Shown here: piece by piece, positions 45,060 through 60,870 of the stretch
Position numbering within the stretch: position 1 is the first letter of the stretch
How the letters are laid out: each line of letters opens with the position of its first letter
From: Piscicola geometra
Taxonomy: Eukaryota; Annelida; Clitellata; Hirudinida; Piscicolidae
DNA length: 64,000 nucleotides
Direction of reading: 5' to 3'
Assembly (NCBI GenBank): GCA_943735955.1
Contig: CALSEQ010000033.1
Span: forward strand, 527,001-591,000
Notes under the pieces: model-generated
Told to the model about the DNA's origin: nothing
Seen by the model: only the letters and a program-made list of their open reading frames with translations
The model's database searches: none
Position numbers and translations under genes: made by a program

Positions 45060-46672
45060 ATATGTGAATATGCAAATATGCAATATATGTAAAAATGCAA
45101 TAAATGTAAATATGCAATATATGTAAATATGCAATATATGTAAATATGCAATATATGTGAATATGCAATATATGTAAATATGCAATATATGTAAATATGC
45201 AATATATGTAAATATGCAATATATGTAAATATGCAATATATGTAAATATGCAATATATGTAAATATGCAATATATGTAAATATGCAATATATGTAAATAT
45301 GCAATATATGTAAATATGCAATATATGTAAATATGCAATATATGTAAATATGCAATATATGTAAATATGCAATATATGTAAATATGCAATATATGTAAAT
45401 ATGCAATATATGTAAATATGCAATATATGTAAATATGCAATATATGTAAATATGCAATATATGTAAATATGCAATATATGTAAATATGCAATATATGTAA
45501 ATATGCAATATATGTAAATATGCAATATATGTAAATATGCAATAAATGTAAATAGGCAATATATGTAAATATGCAATATATGTAAATATGCAAAAATGCA
45601 ATATATGCAAATATGCAATATATGCAAATATGCAATATATGTAACTATGCAATATATGTAAATATGCAATATATGTAAATATGCAATATAAGTAAATATG
45701 CAAATATGCAATATATGCAAATATGCAATACATGCAAATATGCAATATGTGTAAATATGCAATATATGTAAATATGCAATATATGTAAATATGCAATATA
45801 TGCAAATATGCAATATATGTAAATATGCAATATATGTAAATATGCAATATATGTAAATATGCGATATATGTAAATATGCAATATATGTAAATATGCAAAA
45901 TATGTAAATATGCAATATATGTAAATATGCAAGATATGTAAATATGCAATATATATAAATATGCAATATATGTAAATATGCAATATATGTAAATATGCAA
46001 TATATGTAAATATGCAATATATGTAAATATGCTATATATGTGAATATGCAATATATGTAAATATGCAATATATGTAAATATGCAATATATGTAAATATGC
46101 AGTATATGTAAATATGCAATATATGTAAATATGCAATATATGTAAATATGCAATATATGTAAATATGCAATATATGTAAATATGCAAATATGCAATATAT
46201 GCAAATATGCAATATATGCAAGTATGCAATATATGTAAATATGCAATATATGTAAATATGCAATATATGTAAATATGCAATATATGTAAATATGCAATAT
46301 ATGTGAATATGCAATATATGTAAATATGCAATATATGTAAATATGCAATATATGTAAATATGCAATATATGTAAATATGCAATATATGTAAATATGCAAT
46401 ATATGTAAATATGCAATATATGTAAATATGCAATATATGTAAATATGCAATATATGTAAATATGCAATATATGTAAATATGCAATATATGTAAATATGCA
46501 ATATATGTAAATATGCAATATATGTAAATATGCAATATATATAAATATGCAATATATCTAAATATGCAATATATGTAAATATGCAATATATGTAAATATG
46601 CAATATATGTAAATATGCAATATATGTAAATATGCAATATATGTAAATATGCAATATATGTAAATATGCAAT
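45060..46672. repeat. 1,613-bp higher-order unit 1
   Basis: Markers at +1,613: GCAAATATGC preceded by GTGAAT (45072, 46685, 48298), GTAACTATGC (frame ends 45645 and 47258), GCTATATATG followed by GTGAAT (46032 and 47645), the GCAAATATGC/ATGCAAG module (46184 and 47797) and ATATCTAAAT (46558 and 48171). The length equals full monomers plus several 8-bp partial ones. Confidence 0.8.
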
Positions 46673-48285
46673 ATATGTGAATATGCAAATATGCAATATA
46701 TGTAAAAATGCAATAAATGTAAATATGCAATATATGTAAATATGCAATATATGTAAATATGCAATATATGTGAATATGCAATATATGTAAATATGCAATA
46801 TATGTAAATATGCAATATATGTAAATATGCAATATATGTAAATATGCAATATATGTAAATATGCAATATATGTAAATATGCAATATATGTAAATATGCAA
46901 TATATGTAAATATGCAATATATGTAAATATGCAATATATGTAAATATGCAATATATGTAAATATGCAATATATGTAAATATGCAATATATGTAAATATGC
47001 AATATATGTAAATATGCAATATATGTAAATATGCAATATATGTAAATATGCAATATATGTAAATATGCAATATATGTAAATATGCAATATATGTAAATAT
47101 GCAATATATGTAAATATGCAATATATGTAAATATGCAATATATGTAAATATGCAATAAATGTAAATAGGCAATATATGTAAATATGCAATATATGTAAAT
47201 ATGCAAAAATGCAATATATGCAAATATGCAATATATGCAAATATGCAATATATGTAACTATGCAATATATGTAAATATGCAATATATGTAAATATGCAAT
47301 ATAAGTAAATATGCAAATATGCAATATATGCAAATATGCAATACATGCAAATATGCAATATGTGTAAATATGCAATATATGTAAATATGCAATATATGTA
47401 AATATGCAATATATGCAAATATGCAATATATGTAAATATGCAATATATGTAAATATGCAATATATGTAAATATGCGATATATGTAAATATGCAATATATG
47501 TAAATATGCAAAATATGTAAATATGCAATATATGTAAATATGCAAGATATGTAAATATGCAATATATATAAATATGCAATATATGTAAATATGCAATATA
47601 TGTAAATATGCAATATATGTAAATATGCAATATATGTAAATATGCTATATATGTGAATATGCAATATATGTAAATATGCAATATATGTAAATATGCAATA
47701 TATGTAAATATGCAGTATATGTAAATATGCAATATATGTAAATATGCAATATATGTAAATATGCAATATATGTAAATATGCAATATATGTAAATATGCAA
47801 ATATGCAATATATGCAAATATGCAATATATGCAAGTATGCAATATATGTAAATATGCAATATATGTAAATATGCAATATATGTAAATATGCAATATATGT
47901 AAATATGCAATATATGTGAATATGCAATATATGTAAATATGCAATATATGTAAATATGCAATATATGTAAATATGCAATATATGTAAATATGCAATATAT
48001 GTAAATATGCAATATATGTAAATATGCAATATATGTAAATATGCAATATATGTAAATATGCAATATATGTAAATATGCAATATATGTAAATATGCAATAT
48101 ATGTAAATATGCAATATATGTAAATATGCAATATATGTAAATATGCAATATATATAAATATGCAATATATCTAAATATGCAATATATGTAAATATGCAAT
48201 ATATGTAAATATGCAATATATGTAAATATGCAATATATGTAAATATGCAATATATGTAAATATGCAATATATGTAAATATGCAAT
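46673..48285. repeat. 1,613-bp higher-order unit 2
   Basis: Adjacent near-identical copy. Minus-strand frame ends at 47258, 47645 and 48171 correspond exactly to 45645, 46032 and 46558, and the 112-codon frames at 45,645 and 47,258 have the same translation. Confidence 0.8.
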
Positions 48286-49800
48286 ATATGTGAATATGCA
48301 AATATGCAATATATGTAAAAATGCAATAAATGTAAATATGCAATATATGTAAATATGCAATATATGTAAATATGCAATATATGTGAATATGCAATATATG
48401 TAAATATGCAATATATGTAAATATGCAATATATGTAAATATGCAATATATGTAAATATGCAATATATGTAAATATGCAATATATGTAAATATGCAATATA
48501 TGTAAATATGCAATATATGTAAATATGCAATATATGTAAATATGCAATATATGTAAATATGCAATATATGTAAATATGCAATATATGTAAATATGCAATA
48601 TATGTAAATATGCAATATATGTAAATATGCAATATATGTAAATATGCAATATATGTAAATATGCAATATATGTAAATATGCAATATATGTAAATATGCAA
48701 TATATGTAAATATGCAATATATGTAAATATGCAATATATGTAAATATGCAATATATGTAAATATGCAATATATGTAAATATGCAATAAATGTAAATAGGC
48801 AATATATGTAAATATGCAATATATGTAAATATGCAAAAATGCAATATATGCAAATATGCAATATATGCAAACATGCAATATATGTAAATATGCAATATAT
48901 GTAAATATGCAATATATGTAAATATGCAATATAAGTAAATATGCAAATATGCAATATATGCAAATATGCAATACATGCAAATATGCAATATGTGTAAATA
49001 TGCAATATATGTAAATATGCAATATATGTAAATATGCAATATATGCAAATATGCAATATATGTAAATATGCAATATATGTAAATATGCAATATATGTAAA
49101 TATGCGATATATGTAAATATGCAATATATGTAAATACGCAAAATATGTAAATATGCAATATATGTAAATATGCAAGATATGTAAATATGCAATATATATA
49201 AATATGCAATATATGTAAATATGCAATATATGTAAATATGCAATATATGTAAATATGCAATATATGTAAATATGCTATATATGTGAATATGCAATATATG
49301 TAAATATGCAATATATGTAAATATGCAATATATGTAAATATGCAGTATATGTAAATATGCAATATATGTAAATATGCAATATATGTAAATATGCAATATA
49401 TGTAAATATGCAATATATGTAAATATGCAATATATGTAAATATGCAAATATGCAATATATGCAAATATGCAATATATGCAAGTATGCAATATATGTAAAT
49501 ATGCAATATATGTAAATATGCAATATATGTAAATATGCAATATATGTAAATATGCAATATATGTGAATATGCAATATATGTAAATATGCAATATATGTAA
49601 ATATGCAATATATGTAAATATGCAATATATGTAAATATGCAATATATGTAAATATGCAATATATGTAAATATGCAATATATGTAAATATGCAATATATGT
49701 AAATATGCAATATATGTAAATATGCAATATATGTAAATATGCAATATATGTAAATATGCAATATATGTAAATATGCAATATATGTAAATATGCAATATAT
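48286..49800. repeat. 1.6-kb higher-order unit 3, diverged
   Basis: Third copy, beginning with GCAAATATGC at 48298. It has AAACATGC near 48869 where units 1 and 2 have the neighbouring GTAACTATGC, AAATACGC near 49136, and one or two extra monomers (GCTATATATG at 49275 is 1,630 bp after 47645, and the module at 49444 is 1,647 bp after 47797). It ends by about 49,809, where GCAAATATGAAATATATGC replaces the expected pattern. Confidence 0.7.
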
Positions 49801-51969
49801 GTAAATATGCAAATATGAAATATATGCAAATATGCAATATATGCAAATATGCAATATATGTTATTATGCAATATATGTAAAAATGCAATATATGTAAATA
49901 TGCAATATATGTAAATATGCAATATATGTAAATATGCAATATATGTAAATATGCAATATATGTAAATATGCAATATATGTAAATATGCAATATATGTAAA
50001 TATGCAATATATGTAAATATGCAATATATCTAAATATGCAATATATCTAAATATGCAATATATGTAAATATGCAATATATGTAAATATGCAATATATGTA
50101 AATATGCAATATATGTAAATATGCAATATATGTGAATATGCAAATATGCAATATATGTAAAAATGCAATAAATGTAAATATGCAATATATGTAAATATGC
50201 AATATATGTAAATATGCAATATATGTGAATATGCAATATATGTAAATATGCAATATATGTAAATATGCAATATATGTAAATATGCAATATATGTAAATAT
50301 GCAATATATGTAAATATGCAATATATGTAAATATGCAATATATGTAAATATGCAATATATGTAAATATGCAATATATGTAAATATGCAATATATGTAAAT
50401 ATGCAATATATGTAAATATGCAATATATGTAAATATGCAATAAATGTAAATATGCAATATATGTAAATATGCAATATATGTAAATATGCAAAAATGCAAT
50501 ATATGCAAATATGCAATATATGCAAATATGCAATATATGTAAATATGCAATATATGTAAATATGCAATATATGTAAATATGCAATATATGTAAATATGCA
50601 AATATGCAATATTTGCAAATATGCAATATATGCAAATATGCAATATATGTAAATATGCAATACATGTAAATATGCAATATATGTAAATATGCAATATATG
50701 CAAATATGCAATATATGTAAATATGCAATATATGTAAATATGCAATATATGTAAATATGCAATATATGTAAATATGCAAAACATGTAAATATGCAATATA
50801 TGTAAGTATGCAATATATGTAAATATGCAATATATATAAATATGCAAATATGCAAATATGCAATATATGCAAATATGCAATATATGTAAATATGCAATAT
50901 ATGTAAATATGCAATATATGTAAATATGCAATATATGTAAATATGCAATATATGTAAATATGCAATATATGTAAATATGCTATATATGTGAATATGCAAT
51001 ATATGTAAATATGCAATATATGTAAATATGCAATATATGTAAATATGCAATATATGTAAATATGCAGTATATGTAAATATGCAATATATGTAAATATGCA
51101 ATATATGTAAATATGCAATATATGTAAATATGCAATATATGTAAATATGCAATATATGTAAATATGCAATATATGTAAATATGCAATATATGTAAATATG
51201 CAATATATGTAAATATGCAATATATGTAAATATGCAATGTATGTAAATATGCAATATATGTAAATATGCAATATATGTAAATATGCAAATATGAAATATA
51301 TGCAAATATGCAATATATGCAAATATGCAATATATGTAATTATGCAATATATGTAAAAATGCAATATATGTAAATATGCAATATATGTAAATATGCAATA
51401 TATGTAAATATGCAATATATGTAAATATGCAATATATGTAAATATGCAATATATGTAAATATGCAATATATGTAAATATGCAATATATGTAAATATGCAA
51501 TATATGTAAATATGCAATATATGTAAATATGCAATATATATAAATATGCAATATATCTAAATATGCAATATATGTAAATATGCAATATATGTAAATATGC
51601 AATATATGTAAATATGCAATATATGTAAATATGCAATATATGTAAATATGCAATATATGTGAATATGCAAATATGCAATATATGTAAAAATGCAATAAAT
51701 GTAAATATGCAATATATGTAAATATGCAATATATGTAAATATGCAATATATGTGAATATGCAATATATGTAAATATGCAATATATGTAAATATGCAATAT
51801 ATGTAAATATGCAATATATGTAAATATGCAAAATATGTAAATATGCAATATATGTAAATATGCAATATATGTAAATATGCAATATATGTAAATATGCAAT
51901 ATATGTAAATATGCAATATATGTAAATATGCAATATATGTAAATATGCAATATATGTAAATATGCAATA
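49801..51969. repeat. Right-domain mosaic segment
   Basis: Satellite only. It contains GCAAATATGAAATATATGC at 49809 and 51285, ATATCTAAAT doubled at 50030/50047 and single at 51557, the GTGAAT-GCAAATATGC module at 50140 and 51667, and GCAAAAATGC near 50490. These are the same components as the 1.6-kb units at altered spacing (1,476 to 1,527 bp). Confidence 0.6.
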
Positions 51970-53233
51970 TATGTAACTATGCAATATATGTAAATATGCA
52001 ATATATGTAAATATGCAATAAATGTAAATATGCAATATATGTAAATATGCAATATATGTAAATATGCAAAAATGCAATATATGCAAATATGCAATATATG
52101 CAAATATGCAATATATGTAAATATGCAATATATGTAAATATGCAATTTATGTGAATATGCAATATATGTAAATATGCAAATATGCAATATATGCAAATAT
52201 GCAATATATGCAAATATGCAATATATGTAAATATGCAATATATGTAAATATGCAATATATGTAAATATGCAATATATGCAAATATGCAATATATGTAAAT
52301 ATGCAATATATGTAAATATGCAATATATGTAAATATGCAATATATGTAAATATGCAAAATATGTAAATATGCAATATATGTAAGTATGCAATATATTTTA
52401 ATATGCAATATATATAAATATGCAAATATGCAATATATGTAAATATGCAAAATATGTAAATATGCAATATATGTAAGTATGCAATATATTTTAATATGCA
52501 ATATATATAAATATGCAAATATGCAATATATGCAAATATGCAATATATGCAAATATGCAATATATGTAAATATGCAATATATGTAAATATGCAATATATG
52601 TAAATATGCAATATATGTAAATATGCAATATATGTAAATATGCAATATATGTTAATATGCTATATATGTGAATATGCAATATATGTAAATATGCAACATA
52701 TGCAAATATGCAATATATGTAAATATGCAATATATGTAAATATGCAATATATGTAAATATGCAATATATGTAAATATGCAATATATGTAAATATGCAATA
52801 TATGCAATATATGCAAATATGCAATATATGCAAATATGCAATATATGCAAATATGCAATATATGTAAATATGCAATATATGTAAATATGCAATATATGTA
52901 AATATGCAATATATGTAAATATGCAATATATGTAAATATGCAATAAATGTAAATATGCAATATATGTAAATATGCAATATATGTGAATATGCAAAAATGC
53001 AATATATGCAAATATGCAATATATGCAAATATGCAATATATGTAAATATGCAATATATGTAAATATGCAATATATGTAAATATGCAATATATGTAAATAT
53101 GCAAATATGCAATATATGCAAATATGCAATATATGCAAGTATGCAATATATGTAAATATGCAATATATGTAAATATGCAATATATGTAAATATGCAATAT
53201 ATGTAAATATGCAATATATGTAAATATGCAATA
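51970..53233. repeat. 1,264-bp duplication, unit 1
   Basis: Markers at +1,264: GTAACTATGC (51976 and 53240), GCAATTTATGTGAAT (about 52145 and 53409), ATATTTTAATATGC (about 52390 and 53654, 52490 and 53754) and GCTATATATG followed by GTGAAT (52660 and 53924). From about 52,800 the offset becomes 1,280 (GCAATAAATG at 52940 and 54220, GCAAAAATGC at 52991 and 54271), because a monomer near 52801-52815 is shortened in unit 1. Confidence 0.75.
52354..52539. repeat. 93-bp tandem duplication with partial monomer
   Basis: The series GCAAAATATG, GTAAGTATGC, ATATTTTAATATGC, ATATATAAATATGC, GCAAATAT occurs twice (starting 52354 and 52447). 93 bp equals five full monomers plus one 8-bp partial. The same pair recurs in the next 1,264-bp unit near 53618, so this small duplication predates the large one. 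Confidence 0.75.
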
Positions 53234-54510
53234 TATGTAACTATGCAATATATGTAAATATACAATATATGTAAATATGCAATAAATGTAAATATGCAAT
53301 ATATGTAAATATGCAATATATGTAAATATGCAAAAATGCAATATATGCAAATATGCAATATATGCAAATATGCAATATATGTAAATATGCAATATATGTA
53401 AATATGCAATTTATGTGAATATGCAATATATGTAAATATGCAAATATGCAATATATGCAAATATGCAATATATGCAAATATGCAATATATGTAAATATGC
53501 AATATATGTAAATATGCAATATATGTAAATATGCAATATATGCAAATATGCGATATATGTAAATATGCAATATATGTAAATATGCAATATATGTAAATAT
53601 GCAATATATGTAAATATGCAAAATATGTAAATATGCAATATATGTAAGTATGCAATAGATTTTAATATGCAATATATATAAATATGCAAATATGCAATAT
53701 ATGTAAATATGCAAAATATGTAAATATGCAATATATGTAAGTATGCAATATATTTTAATATGCAATATATATAAATATGCAAATATGCAATATATGCAAA
53801 TATGCAATATATGCAAATATGCAATATATGTAAATATGCAATATATGTAAATATGCAATATATGTAAATATGCAATATATGTAAATATGCAATATATGTA
53901 AATATGCAATATATGTTAATATGCTATATATGTGAATATGCAATATATGTAAATATGCAACATATGCAAATATGCAATATATGTAAATATGCAATATATG
54001 TAAATATGCAATATATGTAAATATGCAATATATGTAAATATGCAATGTATGTAAATATGCAATATATGTAAATATGCAATATATGTAAATATGCAAATAT
54101 GCAATATATGCAAATATGCAATATATGCAAATATGCAATATATGTAAATATGCAATATATGTAAATATGCAATATATGTAAATATGCAATATATGTAAAT
54201 ATGCAATATATGTAAATATGCAATAAATGTAAATATGCAATATATGTAAATATGCAATATATGTGAATATGCAAAAATGCAATATATGCAAATATGCAAT
54301 ATATGCAAATATGCAATATATGTAAATATGCAATATATGTAAATATGCAATATATGTAAATATGCAATATATGTAAATATGCAAATATGCAATATATGCA
54401 AATATGCAATATATGCAAATATGCAATATATGTAAATATGCAATATATGTAAATATGCAATATATGTAAATATGCAATATATGCAAATATGCAATATGTG
54501 TAAATATGCA
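53234..54510. repeat. 1,264-bp duplication, unit 2
   Basis: Adjacent copy of the preceding unit. Private changes include ATACAATATATG near 53262, GCGATATATG near 53550 and AGATTTTAATATGC near 53647 (unit 1 has ATATTTTAATATGC). Confidence 0.75.
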
Positions 54511-57054
54511 ATATATGTAAATATGCAATATATGTAAATATGCAATATATGTAAATATGCAAAATATGTAAATATGCAATATATGTAAGTATGCAATATA
54601 TGTAAATATGCAATATATATAAATATGCAAATATGCAAATATGCAATATATGCAAATATGCAATATATGTAAATATGCAATATATGTAAATATGCAATAT
54701 ATGTAAATATGCAATATATGTAAATATGCAATATATGTAAATATGCAATATATGTAAATATGCTATATATGTGAATATGCAATATATGTAAATATGCAAT
54801 ATATGTAAATATGCAATATATGTAAATATGCAATAAATGTAAATATGCAATATATGTAAATATGCAATATATGTAATTATGCAATATATGTAAATATGCA
54901 ATATATGTAAATATGCAATATATGTAAATATGCAAATATGCAATATATGCAAATATGCAATATATGCAAATATGCAATAAATGTAAATATGCAATATATG
55001 TAAATATGCAATATATGTAAATATGCAATATATGTAAATATGCAATATATGTAAATATGCAATATATGTAAATACGCAATATATGTAAATATGCAATGTA
55101 TGTAAATATGCAATATATGTAAATATGCAATATATGTAAATATGCAATATATGTAAATATGCAATATATGTAAATATGCAATATATGTAAATATGCAATA
55201 TATGTAAATATGCAATATATGTAAATATGCAATGTATGTAAATATGCAAATATGAAATATATGCAAATATGCAATATATGCAATATATGTAAATATGCAA
55301 TATATGTAAATATACAATATATGTAAAGATGCAATATATGTAAATATGCAATATATGTAAATATGCAATATATGTAAATATGCAATATATGAAAATATGC
55401 AATATATGTAAATATGCAATGTATGTAAATATGCAATATATGTAAATATGCAATATATGTAAATATGCAATATATGTAAATATGCAAATATGCAATATAT
55501 GCAAAGATGCAATATATGCAAATATGCAATATATGTAAATATGCAATATATGTAAATATGCAATATATGTAAATATGCAATATAAGTAAATATGCAATAT
55601 ATGTAAATATGCAATATATGTAAATATGCAATATATGTAAATATGCAATATATGTAAATATGCAATATATGTAAATATGCAATATATGTAAATTAGCAAT
55701 ATATGTAAATATGCAAATATGCAATATATGCAAATATGCAATACATGCAAATATGCAATATATGTAAATATGCAATATATGTAAATATGCAATATATGTA
55801 AATATGCAATATATGTAAATATGCAATATATGCAAATATGCAATACATGCAAATATGCAATATATGTAAATATGCAATATATGTAAATATGCAATATATG
55901 TAAATATGCAAATATGAAATATATGCAAATATGAAATATATGCAAATATGCAATATATGCAAATATGCAATATATGTAAATATGCAATATATGTAAATAT
56001 GCAATATATGTAAGTATGCAATATATGTAAATATGCAATATATGAAAATATGCAATATATGTAAATATGCAATATATGTAAATATGCAATATAGGTAAAT
56101 ATGCAATATATGTAAATATGCAATATATGTAAATGTGCAATATATGTAAATATGCAAATATGCTGTATATGCAAATATGCAATATTTGCAAATATGCAAT
56201 ATATGTAAATATGCAATATATGTAAATTTGCAATATATGTGAATATGCAAATATGAAATATATGCAAATATGCAATATATGCAAATATGCAATATATGCA
56301 AATATGCAATATATGTAAATATGCAATATATGTGAATATGCAATATATGTAAATATGCAATATATGTAAATATGCAATATATGTAAATATGCAATATATG
56401 TAAATATGCAATATATGTAAATATGCAAATATGCAATATATGCAAATATGCAATATATGCAAATATGCAATATATGTGAATATGCACTATATGTAAATAT
56501 GCAATATATGTAAATATGCAATATATGTAAATATGCAATATATGTAAATATGCAATATATGTAAATATGCAATATATGTAAATATGCAATATATGTAAAT
56601 ATGCAATATATGTAAATATGCAATATATGTAAATATGCAATATATGTAAATATGCAAATATGAAATATATGCAAATATGCAATATATGCAAATATGCAAT
56701 ATATGTAAATATGCAATATATGTAAATATGCAATATATGTAAATATGCAATATATGTAAATATGCAATATATGTAAATATGCAATATATGAAAATATGCA
56801 ATATATGTAAATATGCAATATATGTAAATATGCAATATATGTAAATATGCAATATATGTAAATATGCAATTATGAAATATATGCAAATATGCAATATATG
56901 CAAATATGCAATATATGTAAATATGCAATATATGTAAATATGCAATATATGTAAATATGCAATATATGTAAATATGCAATATATGTAAATATGCAATATA
57001 TGAAAATATGCAATATATGTAAATATGCAATATATGTAAATATGCAATATATGT
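54511..57054. repeat. Right-domain mosaic segment
   Basis: Satellite only. The partial-monomer module is dense (about 54628, 54930, 55246 with GAAATATATGC, 55486, 55712, 55910, 56155, 56246, 56427, 56650). Local variants include a contracted ATATGCAATATATGCAATATATG near 55275 (a 9-bp monomer), AAATGTGC near 56133, GCTGTATATG near 56162 and GCAATTATGAAATATATGC near 56866. AAATTAGC at 55691 recurs at 57056 and 59727. Confidence 0.6.
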
Positions 57055-58160
57055 AAATTAGCAATATATGTAAATATGCAATATATGTAAATATGCAAAT
57101 ATGCTATATATGCAAATATGCAATATATGCAAATATGCAATATATGTAAATATGCAATATATGTAAATATGCAATATATGTAAATATGCAATATAAGTAA
57201 ATATGCAATATATGTAAATATGCAATATATGTAAATATGCAATATATGTAAATATGCAATATATGTAAATATGCAATATATGTAAATATGCAATATATGT
57301 AAACATGCAATATATGTAAATATGCAAATATGCAATTGATGCAAATATGCAATAAATGCAAATATGCAATATATGTAAATATGCAATATATGTAAATATG
57401 CAATATATGTGAATATGCAATATATGTAAATATGCAATATATGTAAATATGCAATATATGTAAATATGCAATATATGTAAATATGCAATATATGCAAATA
57501 TGCAATATATGTAAATATGCAATATATGTAAATATGCAATATATGTAAATATGCAATATATGTTAATATGCAATATATGTAAATATGCAATATATGTAAA
57601 TATGCAAAATATGTAAATATGCAATATATGTAAATATGCAATATATGTAAATATGCAATATATATAAATATGCAAAGATGCAAATATGCAATATATGCAA
57701 ATATGCAATATATGTAAATATGCAATATATGTGAATATGCAATATATGTAAATATGCAATATATGTAAATATGCAATATATGTAAATATGCAATATATGT
57801 AAATATGCAATATATGTAAATATGCAAATATGCAATATATGCAAATATGCAATATATGCAAATATGCAATATATGTGAATATGCACTATATGTAAATATG
57901 CAATATATGTAAATATGCAATATATGTAAATATGCAATATATGTAAATATGCAATATATGTAAATATGCAATATATGTAAATATGCAATATATGTAAATA
58001 TGCAATATATGTAAATATGCAATATATGTAAATATGCAATATATGTAAATATGCAAATATGAAATATATGCAAATATGCAATATATGCAAATATGCAATA
58101 TATGTAAATATGCAATATATGTAAATATGCAATATATGTAAATATGCAATATATGTAAAT
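57055..58160. repeat. 1.1-kb block, copy A (repeated about 2,654 bp downstream)
   Basis: Markers recur downstream: AAATTAGC (57058 and 59729, offset 2,671), then at offset 2,654 GCAATTGATGC followed by GCAATAAATGC (57332 and 59986), GTTAATATGC (57563 and 60217) and GCACTATATG (57886 and 60540). ATACAATATATG at 58162 pairs with 60867 at 2,705, three monomers longer. The offset changes show whole-monomer gains and losses after duplication. Confidence 0.7.
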
Positions 58161-59725
58161 ATACAATATATGTAAATATGCAATATATGTAAATATGCAA
58201 TATATGTAAATATGCAATATATGTAAATATGCAATATATGTAAATATGCAATATATGTAAATATGCAATATATGTAAATATGCAAATATGAAATATATGC
58301 AAATATGCAATATATGCAAATATGCAATATATGTAAATATGCAATATATGTAAATATGCAATATATGTAAAGATGCAATATATGTAAATATGCAATATAT
58401 GTAAATATGCAATATATGTAAATATGCAATATATGTAAATATGCAATATATGTAAATATGCAATATATGTAAATATGCAAATATGCAATAAATGCAAATA
58501 TGCAATATATGCAAATATGCAATATATGTAAATATGCAATATATGTAAATATGCAATATATGTAAATATGCAATATATGTAAATATGCAATATATGTAAA
58601 TATGCAATATATGTAAATATGCAATATATGTAAATATGCAATATATGTAAATATGCAATATATGTAAATATGCAATATATGTAAATATGCAATATATGTA
58701 AATATGCAATATATGTAAATATGCAATATATGTAAATATGCCATATATGTAAATATGCAATATATGTAAATATGCAAATATGAAATATATGCAAATATGC
58801 AATATATGCAAATATGCAATATATCTAAATATGCAATATATGTAAATATGCAATATATGTAAATATGCAATATATGTAAATATGCAATATATGAAAATAT
58901 GCAATATATGTAAATATGCAATATATGTAAATATGCAATATATGTAAATATGCAATATATGTAAATATGCAATATATGTAAATGTGCAATATATGTAAAT
59001 ATGCAAATATGCTGTATATGCAAATATGCAATATTTGCAAATATGCAATATATGTAAATATGGAATATATGTAAATTTGCAATATATGTAAATATGCAAA
59101 TATGCAATATATGCAAATATGCAATATATGCAAATATGCAATATATGTAAATATGCAATATATGTAAATATGCAATATATGTAAATATGCAATATAAGTA
59201 AATATGCAATATATGTAAATATGCAATATATGTAAATATGCAATATATGTAAATATGCAATATATGTAAGTATGCAATATATGTAAATATGCAATATATG
59301 TAAACATGCAATATATGTAAATATGCAAATATGCAATATATGCAAATATGCAATACATGCAAATATGCAATATATGTAAATATGCAATATATGTAAATAT
59401 GCAATATATGTAAATATGCAATATATGTAAATATGCAATATATGTAAATATGCAATATATGAAAATATGCAATATATGTAAATATGCAATATATGTAAAT
59501 ATGCAATATATGTAAATATGCAATATATGTAAATATGCAAATATGAAATATATGCAAATATGCAATATATGCAAATATGCAATATATGTAAATATGCAAT
59601 ATATGTAAATATGCAATATATGTAAATATGCAATATATGTAAATATGCAATATATGTAAATATGCAATATATGAAAATATGCAATATATGTAAATATGCA
59701 ATATATGTAAATATGCAATATATGT
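58161..59725. repeat. Right-domain segment between the 2.65-kb-spaced copies
   Basis: Satellite only. Partial-monomer modules occur near 58285, 58485, 58770, 59007 (followed by GCTGTATATG, as near 56162), 59098, 59328 and 59536. GCCATATATG near 58740 recurs near 60673 and 61513. GGAATATATG near 59062 is private. Confidence 0.6.
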
Positions 59726-60870
59726 AAATTAGCAATATATGTAAATATGCAATATATGTAAATATGCAAATATGCTCTATATGCAAATATGCAATATATG
59801 CAAATATGCAATATATGTAAATATGCAATATATGTAAATATGCAATTTATGTAAATATGCAATATAAGTAAATATGCAATATATGTAAATATGCAATATA
59901 TGTAAATATGCAATATATGTAAATATGCAATATATGTAAATATGCAATATATGTAAACATGCAATATATGTAAATATGCAAATATGCAATTGATGCAAAT
60001 ATGCAATAAATGCAAATATGCAATATATGTAAATATGCAATATATGTAAATATGCAATATATGTGAATATGCAATATATGTAATTATGCAATATATGTAA
60101 ATATGCAATATATGTAAATATGCAATATATGTAAATATGCAATATATGCAAATATGCAATATATGTAAATATGCAATATATGTAAATATGCAATATATGT
60201 AAATATGCAATATATGTTAATATGCAATATATGTAAATATGCAATATATGTAAATATGCAAAATATGTAAATATGCAATATATGTAAATATGCAATATAT
60301 GTAAATATGCAATATATATAAATATGCAAATATGCAAATATGCAATATATGCAAATATGCAATATATGTAAATATGCAATATATGTGAATATGCAATATA
60401 TGTAAATATGCAATATATGTAAATATGCAATATATGTAAATATGCAATATATGTAAATATGCAATATATGTAAATATGCAAATATGCAATATATGCAAAT
60501 ATGCAATATATGCAAATATGCAATATATGTGAATATGCACTATATGTAAATATGCAATATATGTAAATATGCAATATATGTAAATATGCAATATATGTAA
60601 ATATGCAATATATGTAAATATGCAATATATGTAAATATGCAATATATGTAAATATGCAATATATGTAAATATGCCATATATGTAATTATGCAATATATGT
60701 AAATATGCAATATATGTAAATATGCAATATATGTAAATATGCAATATATGTAAATATGCAAATATGAAATATATGCAAATATGCAATATATGCAAATATG
60801 CAATATATGTAAATATGCAATATATGTAAATATGCAATATATGTAAATATGCAATATATGTAAATATACA
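59726..60870. repeat. 1.1-kb block, copy B
   Basis: Downstream partner of 57,055-58,160, with AAATTAGC at 59729, GCAATTGATGC at 59986, GTTAATATGC at 60217 and GCACTATATG at 60540. Private variants include GCTCTATATGC near 59773 (copy A: GCTATATATGC), GCAATTTATG near 59845 and GTAATTATGC near 60080. Confidence 0.7.

Noticed and set aside
56487..59828. 1,113-codon minus-strand open frame (and dozens of similar frames from 70 to over 1,000 codons)
   Set aside because: All translate as the same 17-residue cycle in all three frames of one strand, start at TTG, and end at random point variants. Codon content follows from the satellite monomer, with no domain, composition shift or regulatory context.
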